Origin: Anaerobacillus sp.
GTDB lineage: Bacteria > Bacillota > Bacilli > Bacillales_H > Anaerobacillaceae
DNA length: 9,265 nt
NCBI GenBank assembly: GCA_007120055.1
Contig: SKOL01000341.1
Coordinates: 1-9,265 of the forward strand
Reading direction: 5' to 3'
The number at the start of each line of letters is the position of its first letter. Position 1 is the first letter of the stretch. The notes beneath the pieces were generated by a model. That model made no database searches and was not told the DNA's origin. It saw only the letters and a list, made by a program, of their open reading frames with translations. This document shows positions 1 through 5,791 of the stretch, one piece after another. A program made the translations under genes and the position numbers.

Positions 1-115
1 AAGCGAACTCGTTTCAGCAAGCTGAAACATCGAGAAATCAGATGGAGTCTCGACTCCACCTGATTAAAAGTTCCCACCTACGCTACGCGTTGAGGTGGGG
101 GTCTATAACCCTAAA
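1..115 (+). mobile_element. Possible right end of an IS200/IS605-type element (TnpB guide-RNA-like hairpins)
   Basis: Three hairpins follow one another: a perfect 8-bp stem with a 2-base loop (11-18 with 21-28); a 12-bp stem with one mismatch around CTCG (39-50 with 55-66); and a 7-bp GC-rich stem, CCCACCT with AGGTGGG (73-79 with 93-99), followed by GGTCTATAACC. Closely spaced hairpins ending in a CCCACC/GGTGGG stem resemble, from memory, the right ends of IS200/IS605 elements of Bacillaceae, where the RNA scaffold of TnpB overlaps the end of tnpB. Reading frame 1 is open from the window edge to TGA at 61-63, so a transposase C-terminus is possible, but no TnpB motif is visible in so short a piece. 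On this reading the element lies to the left and its edge falls between about 105 and 125, just after the stop codon of the minus-strand gene at 128. The hairpins could instead be terminators. Confidence 0.4.
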
Positions 116-127
116 ACCATTTAAGGA

Positions 128-718
128 TTAACCTTTTAAAGTAAAAAACCTTTGCACTATCCAATATTTAGGATATAGAAGCTCCTTTACTACTTTTTCT
201 AATAAAAGAGTTTCATCAATGGTTAAGTTATCATGCTCTTTCCACGTATGAATGTAAGAGAAGGCGACGACAAGTTCCTCTTCTTCTTCCAATTGTAATA
301 CGAGCTCAACTTCTCCTCGATTACCGTAACTTTCATGTTCGATTAACTTATTAGGAAATTTAAAAATAATGCCATCCTCAAAAATTTGCGGTCCAATCGT
401 TTCGAGTACTTTTTCCCCTTTTAAAAGTGTTAAAGAGCTTGAAACAATTTTTTCTGTATTTATACCGGTACGATCATCTCTTTGAATAGTGATCGCTATG
501 TAATCATCACCGACAATTCCATCAACTGGCATAGTCGTCCAATCCCACTTTCCCTTTAGGAAAACATCGTCTCCTACACGCTCAGCATTCACATCAATAA
601 TGATCTCGTTTTGTAATCTTTCATTCGTTATCGCCTCTTCACTACTAATGTAAAGATAACCGAAATAAAATAACATGAACATTGCACTTAAAGGTAGTAA
701 AAAAACAACTTTATTCAC
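128..718 (-). CDS. Hypothetical membrane-anchored or secreted protein, third gene of the fetAB operon
   Basis: Not recognised. The 196-residue product starts with a hydrophobic segment (about residues 4-26) with one Lys before it, which suggests an uncleaved N-terminal anchor or a signal peptide with the rest outside the membrane. The remainder is rich in Glu and in alternating hydrophobic residues, as in a beta-rich soluble domain, with an acidic run of five Glu near residue 147. No Cys follows the hydrophobic segment, so it is not a lipoprotein. The start is GTG at 716-718, chosen because GAGGAGG sits 5 bases upstream. The gene begins only 25 bases after the fetB stop codon and has no promoter of its own that I can see, so it is probably cotranscribed with fetA-fetB. 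A role with the transporter is only inferred from position. Its 3' end lies right against the hairpin region at the left edge, so C-terminal change by an inserted element cannot be excluded. Confidence 0.8.
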   Translation of the reverse strand: MNKVVFLLPLSAMFMLFYFGYLYISSEEAITNERLQNEIIIDVNAERVGDDVFLKGKWDWTTMPVDGIVGDDYIAITIQRDDRTGINTEKIVSSSLTLLKGEKVLETIGPQIFEDGIIFKFPNKLIEHESYGNRGEVELVLQLEEEEELVVAFSYIHTWKEHDNLTIDETLLLEKVVKELLYPKYWIVQRFFTLKG

Positions 719-743
719 TTTCTCCTCCTCAAATATCAGTAAA

Positions 744-1520
744 TTACGTCTCTGATTTTATTTCTATTAATTGCATATTTTTATTAAAAAAGTAACGATA
801 TAGCGCTATAGTCACTAGCATAGCACTTATAGATACACATGTAAAAATACTTAATGAAATGACAATTTGATAGCGAATCGCATCAATCGGGGCTACACCA
901 CCTAAAATAAGTCCTGTCATCATTCCGGGCAACTGAACGAGGCCTACTGTTTTTAGTCCATCTACATTCGGAATCATGGCTGCTCTAACTATTTTCCGAA
1001 TGATTATTTTTGTCGCCTGCTGTGGTTTTGCTCCTAATGATAATGCGGCAACAATTTTTCCTTTTCCTTCACGGAATTCATTTTTCATTCTTTCAAGAGC
1101 TAGACCGATCGCTACCATACTATTACCGATCACCATCCCACTCATTGGGATTACTTGTTCAGATGTAAAAGAAATCATCCCAAACGCGAGCCACATAGCT
1201 AAGATCATAAGTTCAACACCTAAAATAATGAGAAAAATCATCAGTCGGACTTTAGGTATTCCCTCTCCTTTTTTACTAGCATGAAATGTAGCTACCGTAA
1301 TCATGACAACTAACATAAACGAAATACCAATCAGCGGTGGAAGTGAAAATAAATAAGTAAGAATATAACCAATTAGAAAAAGTTGAACAACTCCTCTAAG
1401 CGACGCCCAAGAAATCGATTTCCCAAGACCAAGAGAGTACATGTACGATAACGAAACTGGGATTAAAACAAATACGATTAAAAATAACATAGACGTATTT
1501 GAAATAGTAGGTGCCATCAT
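744..1520 (-). CDS. fetB: FetB-like ABC transporter permease (UPF0014/YbbM family)
   Basis: Membrane subunit of a two-gene ABC transporter; the E. coli relatives FetA/FetB are linked to iron export and resistance to oxidative stress. The 258-residue length matches the family (E. coli FetB is about 259). Hydrophobic segments occupy roughly residues 12-30, 42-60, 62-80, 93-115, 123-142, 200-212 and 218-242. The conserved family stretch is clear: an ALSLGAKPQQA segment (about 161-171), which is probably the cytoplasmic coupling region for the ATPase, then the LPGMMTGLILGG motif (about 197-208) and AIRYQI. The fetA stop codon directly abuts this start, so translation is coupled. AAAGGAG is 3 bases before the first ATG (1518-1520) and 6 bases before the second (1515-1517); the second gives more usual spacing, so the true start may be one codon later. 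The metal substrate cannot be read from the sequence. Confidence 0.9.
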   Translation of the reverse strand: MMAPTISNTSMLFLIVFVLIPVSLSYMYSLGLGKSISWASLRGVVQLFLIGYILTYLFSLPPLIGISFMLVVMITVATFHASKKGEGIPKVRLMIFLIILGVELMILAMWLAFGMISFTSEQVIPMSGMVIGNSMVAIGLALERMKNEFREGKGKIVAALSLGAKPQQATKIIIRKIVRAAMIPNVDGLKTVGLVQLPGMMTGLILGGVAPIDAIRYQIVISLSIFTCVSISAMLVTIALYRYFFNKNMQLIEIKSET

Positions 1521-2222
1521 TTACTCCTTTAAAAACTTTTGTAATTGTTCTGTTTTGGGTGTTTCTAACACTTCTGCTGTTTTCCCTTGTTCTACGACTG
1601 CTCCTTTTTCCATAAAAATCGACTGATCACTAATTCGTTTTGCTTGCTCTATATTGTGAGTGACCATTGCAATTCCTTTTTTCTCAACTTTCGCGAGCTC
1701 TACTAAAAGTTCTTCAATAAACTCAACCGTTTGTAAATCTAGAGCGCTCGTTACTTCATCTAGCAAAAAGATTTCTGGCCCATTAGCCAAGGTTCTTGCT
1801 AGGGCTACTCGTTGTTGCTCGCCACCCGATAAATGTTCAACGTTACGGTTTAAGTAGTCTTTTGGTAGTTGAACTTTTTCTAGTAGTCGTAGACCGCTAT
1901 TTTTTTGCCATTTTCCGATTAAACTTGGTCCATACTTTAAATTTTCTTCAACCGTCCCTTCAAAAAGTGAAGAGGATTGAAATACCATTCCAACCCTTCT
2001 TCTTAGCTCAATGATTGGATAGGATGTTAATTCCTTATCATAATAAAATATTTTACCTTTTTGGGGATCTGTCAACCTATTTAAAAGCATTAATAAACTG
2101 CTTTTCCCAGCTCCTGAAGGGCCGATAATCGCAGTAATTTCTCCTAACGAAAGTTCAAAGGAAATATTAAACACTCGATCTGTCGTTACATTTTCGACTT
2201 TTATCACATTTTTTCCTGGCAC
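1521..2222 (-). CDS. fetA: FetA-like ABC transporter ATP-binding protein
   Basis: Cytoplasmic ATPase that powers the FetB-type permease encoded immediately downstream. All ABC motifs are intact in the 233-residue product: Walker A GPSGAGKSS (34-42), Q-loop MVFQSS (Gln82), signature LSGGEQ (131-136), Walker B IFLLDE (151-156) followed by the D-loop SALD, and the switch His in MVTHN (His189). The start is GTG at 2220-2222, supported by GAGGTG 7 bases upstream; a nearby ATG (2227-2229) is out of frame. The length is typical for a stand-alone ATPase without an extra regulatory domain. With fetB (no gap) and the hypothetical gene at 128-718 it forms a three-gene operon. It begins 91 bases after thiD, so it may have its own promoter there, but I cannot identify one, nor a clear Fur box. 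Assignment as FetA rather than another small ABC ATPase rests mainly on the FetB neighbour. Confidence 0.88.
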   Translation of the reverse strand: MPGKNVIKVENVTTDRVFNISFELSLGEITAIIGPSGAGKSSLLMLLNRLTDPQKGKIFYYDKELTSYPIIELRRRVGMVFQSSSLFEGTVEENLKYGPSLIGKWQKNSGLRLLEKVQLPKDYLNRNVEHLSGGEQQRVALARTLANGPEIFLLDEVTSALDLQTVEFIEELLVELAKVEKKGIAMVTHNIEQAKRISDQSIFMEKGAVVEQGKTAEVLETPKTEQLQKFLKE

Positions 2223-2248
2223 TATCCATCACCTCTTTGTATGAGGAT

Positions 2249-2294
2249 TTTTAAAGGGGATTGATTCAAAAAGTATTTTTAGAACCTATCCCCT
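2249..2294 (-). terminator. Possible weak terminator after thiD
   Basis: A perfect 7-bp inverted repeat, AGGGGAT (2255-2261) and ATCCCCT (2288-2294), encloses 26 bases that contain a further AT-only palindrome. On the minus strand the stem is followed by TTTAAAAAT, only a short U-run. It lies between the thiD stop and the fetA start, where the thiamine operon would be expected to end. The long loop and broken U-tract make it a weak candidate. Confidence 0.3.
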
Positions 2295-2313
2295 AGTTTT
2301 TGCAATTATTTTT

Positions 2314-3114
2314 TTAATTATGACGAAGGGCACTATGGTTGGTTGGCCCAATTCCTTTACCGATATTTAGTGAGTGCTCAATGGCCGATTGAATAAATTG
2401 CTTGGCTGTAGTTACCGCTTCCTTCATCGATTTTCCTTTTGCTAATTCAGCAGTAATCGCCGCAGCAAACGTACACCCTGTTCCATGTGTATGAATCGTA
2501 TCTATTCTTTTTGATTCAAAATAATGAAACTCTTCACCATCAAAAAGTATGTCAACGGCCGTACGGCTTCCTTCTAAATGCCCGCCTTTTAAAACAACAT
2601 TATTCGGTCCTAGTTGTTGAATATTTGCTGCTGCTGCTTCCATTTCTTGGACGGTTTCAATTTTAGAAATATCTAGAATTTCACAAGCTTCAGGGAGATT
2701 AGGCGTAATCACAGTTGCTAACGGTAACAAATTGTTTTTTAATGCATTCATCGCTTGCTTCTGTAAAAGCGGCGCTCCCCCTTTGGCAATCATCACTGGA
2801 TCAATGACAATATTTCTCACTTCATATTCCTTCAACTTTTTAGAAACTAAATTAATAATTTCCTCTGAAAAAAGCATTCCTGTTTTTACAGCATCCGTAC
2901 CGATATCTTGATAAATTGCATCTAACTGTACTTCTATAGTTTCAACTGTTTGTGGATAAACACCATGAACCCCTAACGTATTTTGGGCTGTTAGAACGGT
3001 AATTACACTCATACCATAAACGTCACGCTCTTGAAACGTTTTTAAGTCAGCTTGGATCCCTGCACCTCCACCACAATCAGAACCAGCAATTGTTAATGCT
3101 TTGCCAATAACCAT
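2314..3114 (-). CDS. thiD: Hydroxymethylpyrimidine/phosphomethylpyrimidine kinase ThiD
   Basis: Cytoplasmic kinase that phosphorylates 4-amino-5-hydroxymethyl-2-methylpyrimidine twice to give HMP-PP, the pyrimidine half used by ThiE. The 266-residue product has the ribokinase-fold N-terminal signature ALTIAGSDCGGGAGIQADLK (about 6-25), which binds the pyrimidine, the VIDPVM segment (about 103-108), the NLPEA segment (about 139-143), and the C-terminal anion-hole and catalytic region HTHGTGCTFAAAI (about 208-220). Length agrees with bacillary ThiD (about 270). The ATG at 3112-3114 follows GGGAGG. It is the last gene of thiE-thiS-thiD, 42 bases after thiS, and is under the TPP riboswitch upstream of thiE. 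Pyridoxal kinases of the PdxK/ThiD2 type are similar, but the thiamine operon context makes ThiD the natural assignment. Confidence 0.95.
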   Translation of the reverse strand: MVIGKALTIAGSDCGGGAGIQADLKTFQERDVYGMSVITVLTAQNTLGVHGVYPQTVETIEVQLDAIYQDIGTDAVKTGMLFSEEIINLVSKKLKEYEVRNIVIDPVMIAKGGAPLLQKQAMNALKNNLLPLATVITPNLPEACEILDISKIETVQEMEAAAANIQQLGPNNVVLKGGHLEGSRTAVDILFDGEEFHYFESKRIDTIHTHGTGCTFAAAITAELAKGKSMKEAVTTAKQFIQSAIEHSLNIGKGIGPTNHSALRHN

Positions 3115-3156
3115 CTTTAAACCTACCTCCCTTATAATTTATCATTGTTACTTTAA

Positions 3157-3354
3157 TCATCCACCACCGACAAATTGGACAATTTCAATTTTCATACCCT
3201 CATAAAGCTTTGTATTTTTTCTTTCATCCATATTAACAATGTCGCCATCTACTTCAGTTACGACAAGATTTTCATCTAAGTTAAAATGTTCAACAACTTC
3301 AGCTACATTTTCTAATTGTAGTTCTTTTTTTTCACCATTTATGATAACGTCCAT
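3157..3354 (-). CDS. thiS: Sulfur carrier protein ThiS
   Basis: Small ubiquitin-like protein whose C-terminal Gly is adenylated by ThiF and converted to a thiocarboxylate, donating sulfur to ThiG for the thiazole of thiamine. The 65-residue length and the end FVGGG are diagnostic; the N-terminal INGE element and the central strand pattern fit the family. The ATG overlaps the thiE stop codon by one base (TAATG), so translation is coupled; AAAGGG lies upstream inside thiE. thiG, thiF and thiO or thiH, which often accompany thiS in Bacillus, are not in this window, so its partners must be elsewhere if the thiazole branch is complete. Confidence 0.93.
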   Translation of the reverse strand: MDVIINGEKKELQLENVAEVVEHFNLDENLVVTEVDGDIVNMDERKNTKLYEGMKIEIVQFVGGG

Positions 3355-3986
3355 TAATTAGACACCCTTTCTTTTATTTTTTGTATAAATGTTTGACACG
3401 TTTTTATTACATCATCACTGCCTACAATTTCACTAATCGCACAAATTCTCGTTGCACCAGAATTCAAAACTTGATCGACGTTGTGAAGTTTAATGCCACC
3501 GATTGCAACAAAAGGAATCGTAATTTCATTTACCACTTCTTCAATATATTTGGTTGTAACAGGATCAACGACATCCTCTTTACTTTGCGTTGCAAAGATT
3601 GGTCCTACACCGATATAATCGGCACCGTGCTTTTGTGCTTCTCTTGCTTCTTCAATTTGATGGGTAGAAATACCAATAATTTTATTTTCACCAACAATTT
3701 TTCTAGCTTGTTCTAGTGGCAAATCATCTTGACCGATGTGAATACCATCTGCATCCACTGCTAATGCGACATCAATATGGTCATTAATAATCAATGGGAT
3801 TTTGTATTTCTCAGCTAAAACCTTTAATTGTTTGGCTTTTTCAAGTACAACCTTTTTGCTACTTTTTTTATCACGCAATTGAATAATATCGACACCACCG
3901 ATAATCGCTTCTTCCATTACTTCTACTAAACTTCTTCCTTTATGAAACTCCTCACCAGTAATTGCATATAAACGAAAATCTTTCAT
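3354..3986 (-). CDS. thiE: Thiamine-phosphate synthase ThiE
   Basis: Joins HMP-PP and thiazole phosphate to make thiamine monophosphate, releasing pyrophosphate. The 210-residue TIM barrel shows the family landmarks: IIQLRDK (34-40) for pyrophosphate/Mg binding, INDHIDVALAVDADGIHIGQ (about 66-85), the GISTH loop (about 104-108), GVGPIFAT followed by KED (about 120-132), and VAIGGI (about 160-165), the phosphate-binding loop. ATG at 3984-3986 follows AGGAGG by 7 bases. It is the first gene behind the TPP riboswitch and terminator and overlaps thiS. TenI, a thiazole tautomerase, is a close paralogue; the QLRDK and GPIFAT..KED motifs and the lack of another thiE nearby favour ThiE, but the paralogue question is not fully closed by sequence reading alone. 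Confidence 0.9.
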   Translation of the reverse strand: MKDFRLYAITGEEFHKGRSLVEVMEEAIIGGVDIIQLRDKKSSKKVVLEKAKQLKVLAEKYKIPLIINDHIDVALAVDADGIHIGQDDLPLEQARKIVGENKIIGISTHQIEEAREAQKHGADYIGVGPIFATQSKEDVVDPVTTKYIEEVVNEITIPFVAIGGIKLHNVDQVLNSGATRICAISEIVGSDDVIKTCQTFIQKIKERVSN

Positions 3987-4043
3987 ATGTATTCCTCCTA
4001 ACTGTTTAACTTATATTAATTGACATAAAAACAATCATGAACT

Positions 4044-4088
4044 AAATAAAAATAGCCGTAAACCTAGTAAGAAAAAGGATTACGGCTA
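4044..4088 (-). terminator. Intrinsic terminator of the TPP riboswitch (expression platform)
   Basis: On the minus strand a 9-bp perfect stem, TAGCCGTAA with TTACGGCTA (4080-4088 and 4053-4061), is followed at once by TTTTTATTT. It sits between the TPP aptamer and thiE, so it fits a switch that stops transcription when TPP is bound. The loop contains ACTAGGTTTA, and the region just before the stem contains AACACTAG, leaving room for alternative pairing as an antiterminator, which I infer but have not folded. Confidence 0.85.
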
Positions 4089-4111
4089 GTGTTGTTAGCA
4101 TTGTACTAATC

Positions 4112-4269
4112 GACTTTCCTACGCTGGCTTAACCCAGATCAGGTTCAAGGGTAAAAGTCTTTGCTTTTTCTCAGCCTTACGAAAAGCGTAAGCGCCTGGT
4201 TAGCGCTGTAGCTAGACACCTTCCAAAGTTCAACACCTTAAACATTTGGATTAAGTGGCACCCCTAGTC
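4112..4269 (-). ncRNA. TPP riboswitch (THI element) controlling thiE-thiS-thiD
   Basis: The minus strand carries the conserved TPP aptamer parts in order: GACTAGGGGTGCC (P1 and P2 5' sides, 4257-4269), GGCTGAGA (4170-4177), ACCCTTGAACCTGATCTGG (about 4134-4152) and GCCAGCGTAGGAAAGTC (P4/P5 and P1 closing, 4112-4128). P1 closes by GACT with AGTC. It binds thiamine pyrophosphate and, with the terminator downstream, should lower expression of the thiamine operon when TPP is plentiful. The aptamer spans about 158 bases rather than the usual 100-110 because the optional P3 arm between GGTGCC and GGCTGAGA holds about 80 bases, including two extra hairpins. Confidence 0.95.
4176..4219 (-). repeat. 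Possible remnant of a dispersed Bacillaceae repeat inside the riboswitch P3 arm
   Basis: Read on the minus strand this segment begins GTGTCTAGCTACAGCGCT and ends GGCGCTTACGCTTTTCG. From memory, intergenic repeats common in Bacillaceae begin with a TGTCTAGCT.CAGCGCC block and end with a GCGCTTACGCTTTTC block. Here the two ends appear joined with the middle missing. The end forms a 6-bp hairpin (4176-4181 with 4187-4192). Resemblance is recalled, not searched. Confidence 0.4.
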
Positions 4270-4341
4270 TATTATGTTATTTTTAAAATTTAATAATCGC
4301 GACTGTAACCTTGAAGCATTACTAAATGATTTTACATTATC

Positions 4342-4369
4342 ATTATGACAGAAAATCCTTTAATTACAA
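4342..4369 (-). promoter_or_regulatory. Candidate promoter for the thiamine operon
   Basis: Minus-strand TTGTAA (4364-4369) and CATAAT (4342-4347) are 16 bases apart and resemble SigA -35 and -10 boxes. This would start transcription about 65 bases before the aptamer. A second CATAAT (4269-4275 area), almost touching the aptamer, has no convincing -35 box but would give a more usual leader length, so the choice is open. Confidence 0.3.
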
Positions 4370-4378
4370 GCTTTTTGC

Positions 4379-5506
4379 TTACCAATATACTAAGGAATTT
4401 ATTTCTTTTTTATTTAAATCTACCACTTTCTCTAACTGATATCCGTACAAAAGCCAACGACCGTCTGGTGAGAGTTTCATAGGATAATTTTCATCACTAG
4501 TCAAGATCTTATCTTTTTTTCCTGTGCTGATCGTATATGCAACTAACGTAAATCCATCTGAATATTCGTATAGATCGTCGTTATTGTTCGGTTCAAAATA
4601 ATAAAACGTTTCATTTTTTATGTCGAAAGCATGGTTCGGAATCCACCATTGTTCTGAGTATGTGTTAAGTATCGGAACTTTAAATCTTGCTAATACTTTT
4701 TTTGTATGTGTATCGTAAAATAAGTAATCGGAGTTAGTTACATATTTGTCTTTCACTGATACGGTTAATAAGTAATTTTGATAAGAAAAAAACGTAATGA
4801 TTTCATCTGCTAACTTTACTTCTTGATTATTTTTAAAGTTATACGTATATATAGGGGCATGATAGCTTGGTGCATACATATCCCACTTTAAATAGGCAAT
4901 CTCATTTTCATTTAACCATTGTACATAAAAGTGTTCAAAGTTAAAATCGGAAATTTTTCTTTTCTTTACGTCAATATTATATAACTCAATCGAGTAATCG
5001 AGTTTTAACGCTGCAACCGTTAATTCACTTGTTTTATAATGATTCCAATATAATTGATAATCTTCTCCGATATTCGTTACTTTGTATAGAGTGTAGCCGT
5101 TTTTATCTACAAAATATAAGTCTTTTTGACCTTTTAAAGAAGCAACTTCTATAACAAAAATTGAATAGTCTGGATTTGTGTCAACACTCATAATCGGATC
5201 ATCGATTTGGAAAAATATTTCATTGTCACCACTTAAAATATTTAGTTGGTACAAAATAGAAGTTCCATTTTCATCTGTTAAATAAATGATCGTATCTTTT
5301 TCAAACCAATCATTCACAGTAACGAAACTATACATACTTGATTCTACCGTATAGAGTCGCTCTTCATCTTTTACTACTTTCGGAATTCCTCGTTTTTCAA
5401 TTAAGTTAGAAGAGCGTAGCGACAATTCAGCAGTTTCATAGCTTTCTTGTTGATTACAGCTAGCTAAGACAAACGTGCTTAATAAAATAACTAACCACTT
5501 AACCAC
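4379..5506 (-). CDS. Lipoprotein with propeller-like sequence (possibly YqgU-like)
   Basis: Predicted surface lipoprotein of 375 residues. From the chosen start it has a short positively charged N-terminus, a hydrophobic core and the lipobox LASC, with the lipid-modified Cys at residue 17 followed by NQQ, so it should be anchored on the outer face of the membrane. The rest consists of repeated strand-turn-strand units with many Tyr, Asp and Asn and phrases such as LYFVDKNG and a C-terminal LSPDGRWLLYGYQ, the kind seen in TolB/WD-like beta-propellers. GTG at 5504-5506 is preferred because AAGGGGGG lies 7 bases upstream; a longer frame starts with ATG at 5540-5542 but would place the ribosome site inside the gene and spoil the signal peptide. 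In B. subtilis the lipoprotein gene yqgU lies a few genes beyond glcK, so the position here suggests a YqgU relative. Function is unknown. Confidence 0.85.
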   Translation of the reverse strand: MVKWLVILLSTFVLASCNQQESYETAELSLRSSNLIEKRGIPKVVKDEERLYTVESSMYSFVTVNDWFEKDTIIYLTDENGTSILYQLNILSGDNEIFFQIDDPIMSVDTNPDYSIFVIEVASLKGQKDLYFVDKNGYTLYKVTNIGEDYQLYWNHYKTSELTVAALKLDYSIELYNIDVKKRKISDFNFEHFYVQWLNENEIAYLKWDMYAPSYHAPIYTYNFKNNQEVKLADEIITFFSYQNYLLTVSVKDKYVTNSDYLFYDTHTKKVLARFKVPILNTYSEQWWIPNHAFDIKNETFYYFEPNNNDDLYEYSDGFTLVAYTISTGKKDKILTSDENYPMKLSPDGRWLLYGYQLEKVVDLNKKEINSLVYW

Positions 5507-5542
5507 TACACTTCCCCCCTTAACGAAAAATTTATTAATCAT

Positions 5543-5551
5543 ATTATCTCA
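5543..5551 (-). promoter_or_regulatory. Candidate extended -10 promoter for the lipoprotein gene
   Basis: Minus-strand TGAGATAAT matches an extended -10 element (TGnTATAAT) with one change. It lies about 37 bases before the preferred GTG start, which leaves a short leader with the ribosome site. No good -35 box is present at 17 bases, as is often true of extended -10 promoters. Confidence 0.3.
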
Positions 5552-5640
5552 TACGTTACTTCTCATACCTAGCCTAATATTAGACGTGTAAATATAAGAA
5601 AAGTTACAAAAAAACATTAAAAGTGTCTTCCCTCAACCCA

Positions 5641-5769
5641 GTATGTAAATGTCGGCTGTTTAGTTTCCGGCAATTGTTTTTACATACAAATAGGTTAAGT
5701 TTCCCCAATCATATACATGAAAATCCTAATTGAATTTTCACTTATATTGTATTGGTCACTTAACCTATT
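5641..5769. repeat. Two adjacent long palindromes downstream of glcK
   Basis: Palindrome A: GTATGTAAA (5641-5649) with TTTACATAC (5679-5687), continued inward by TGTCGG (5650-5655) with CCGGCA (5667-5672). Palindrome B: perfect 12-bp arms AATAGGTTAAGT (5689-5700) and ACTTAACCTATT (5758-5769), continued by CCAAT/ATTGG (5705-5709, 5751-5755), ATATA/TATAT (5711-5715, 5743-5747) and TGAAAAT/ATTTTCA (5718-5724, 5734-5740) around a 9-base loop, in all about 29 pairs in 81 bases. B is followed on the plus strand by a run of T. The region between the glcK stop (5792) and the lipoprotein start holds no gene; it could be a glcK transcript end, a bidirectional stop, a MITE-like unit or a small structured RNA. 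Confidence 0.75.
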
Positions 5770-5791
5770 TTTTAAAATATTATAATAAACT

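Noticed and set aside
976..1284. Plus-strand open frame of 102 codons opposite fetB
   Set aside because: It is the antisense shadow of a clear FetB gene; no ribosome site and no recognisable protein features.
2223..2313. Fur box or distinct promoter ahead of fetA
   Set aside because: No sequence close to the 19-base Fur consensus and no convincing -35/-10 pair could be identified by eye.
3381..3716. Plus-strand open frame of 111 codons opposite thiE
   Set aside because: Antisense to a well-supported ThiE; no ribosome site, and composition dominated by Asn, Phe and Cys.
5507..5542. Longer start (ATG at 5540-5542) for the lipoprotein gene
   Set aside because: The AAGGGGGG ribosome site lies inside this extension, and the extra 12 residues would precede and weaken the lipoprotein signal peptide.
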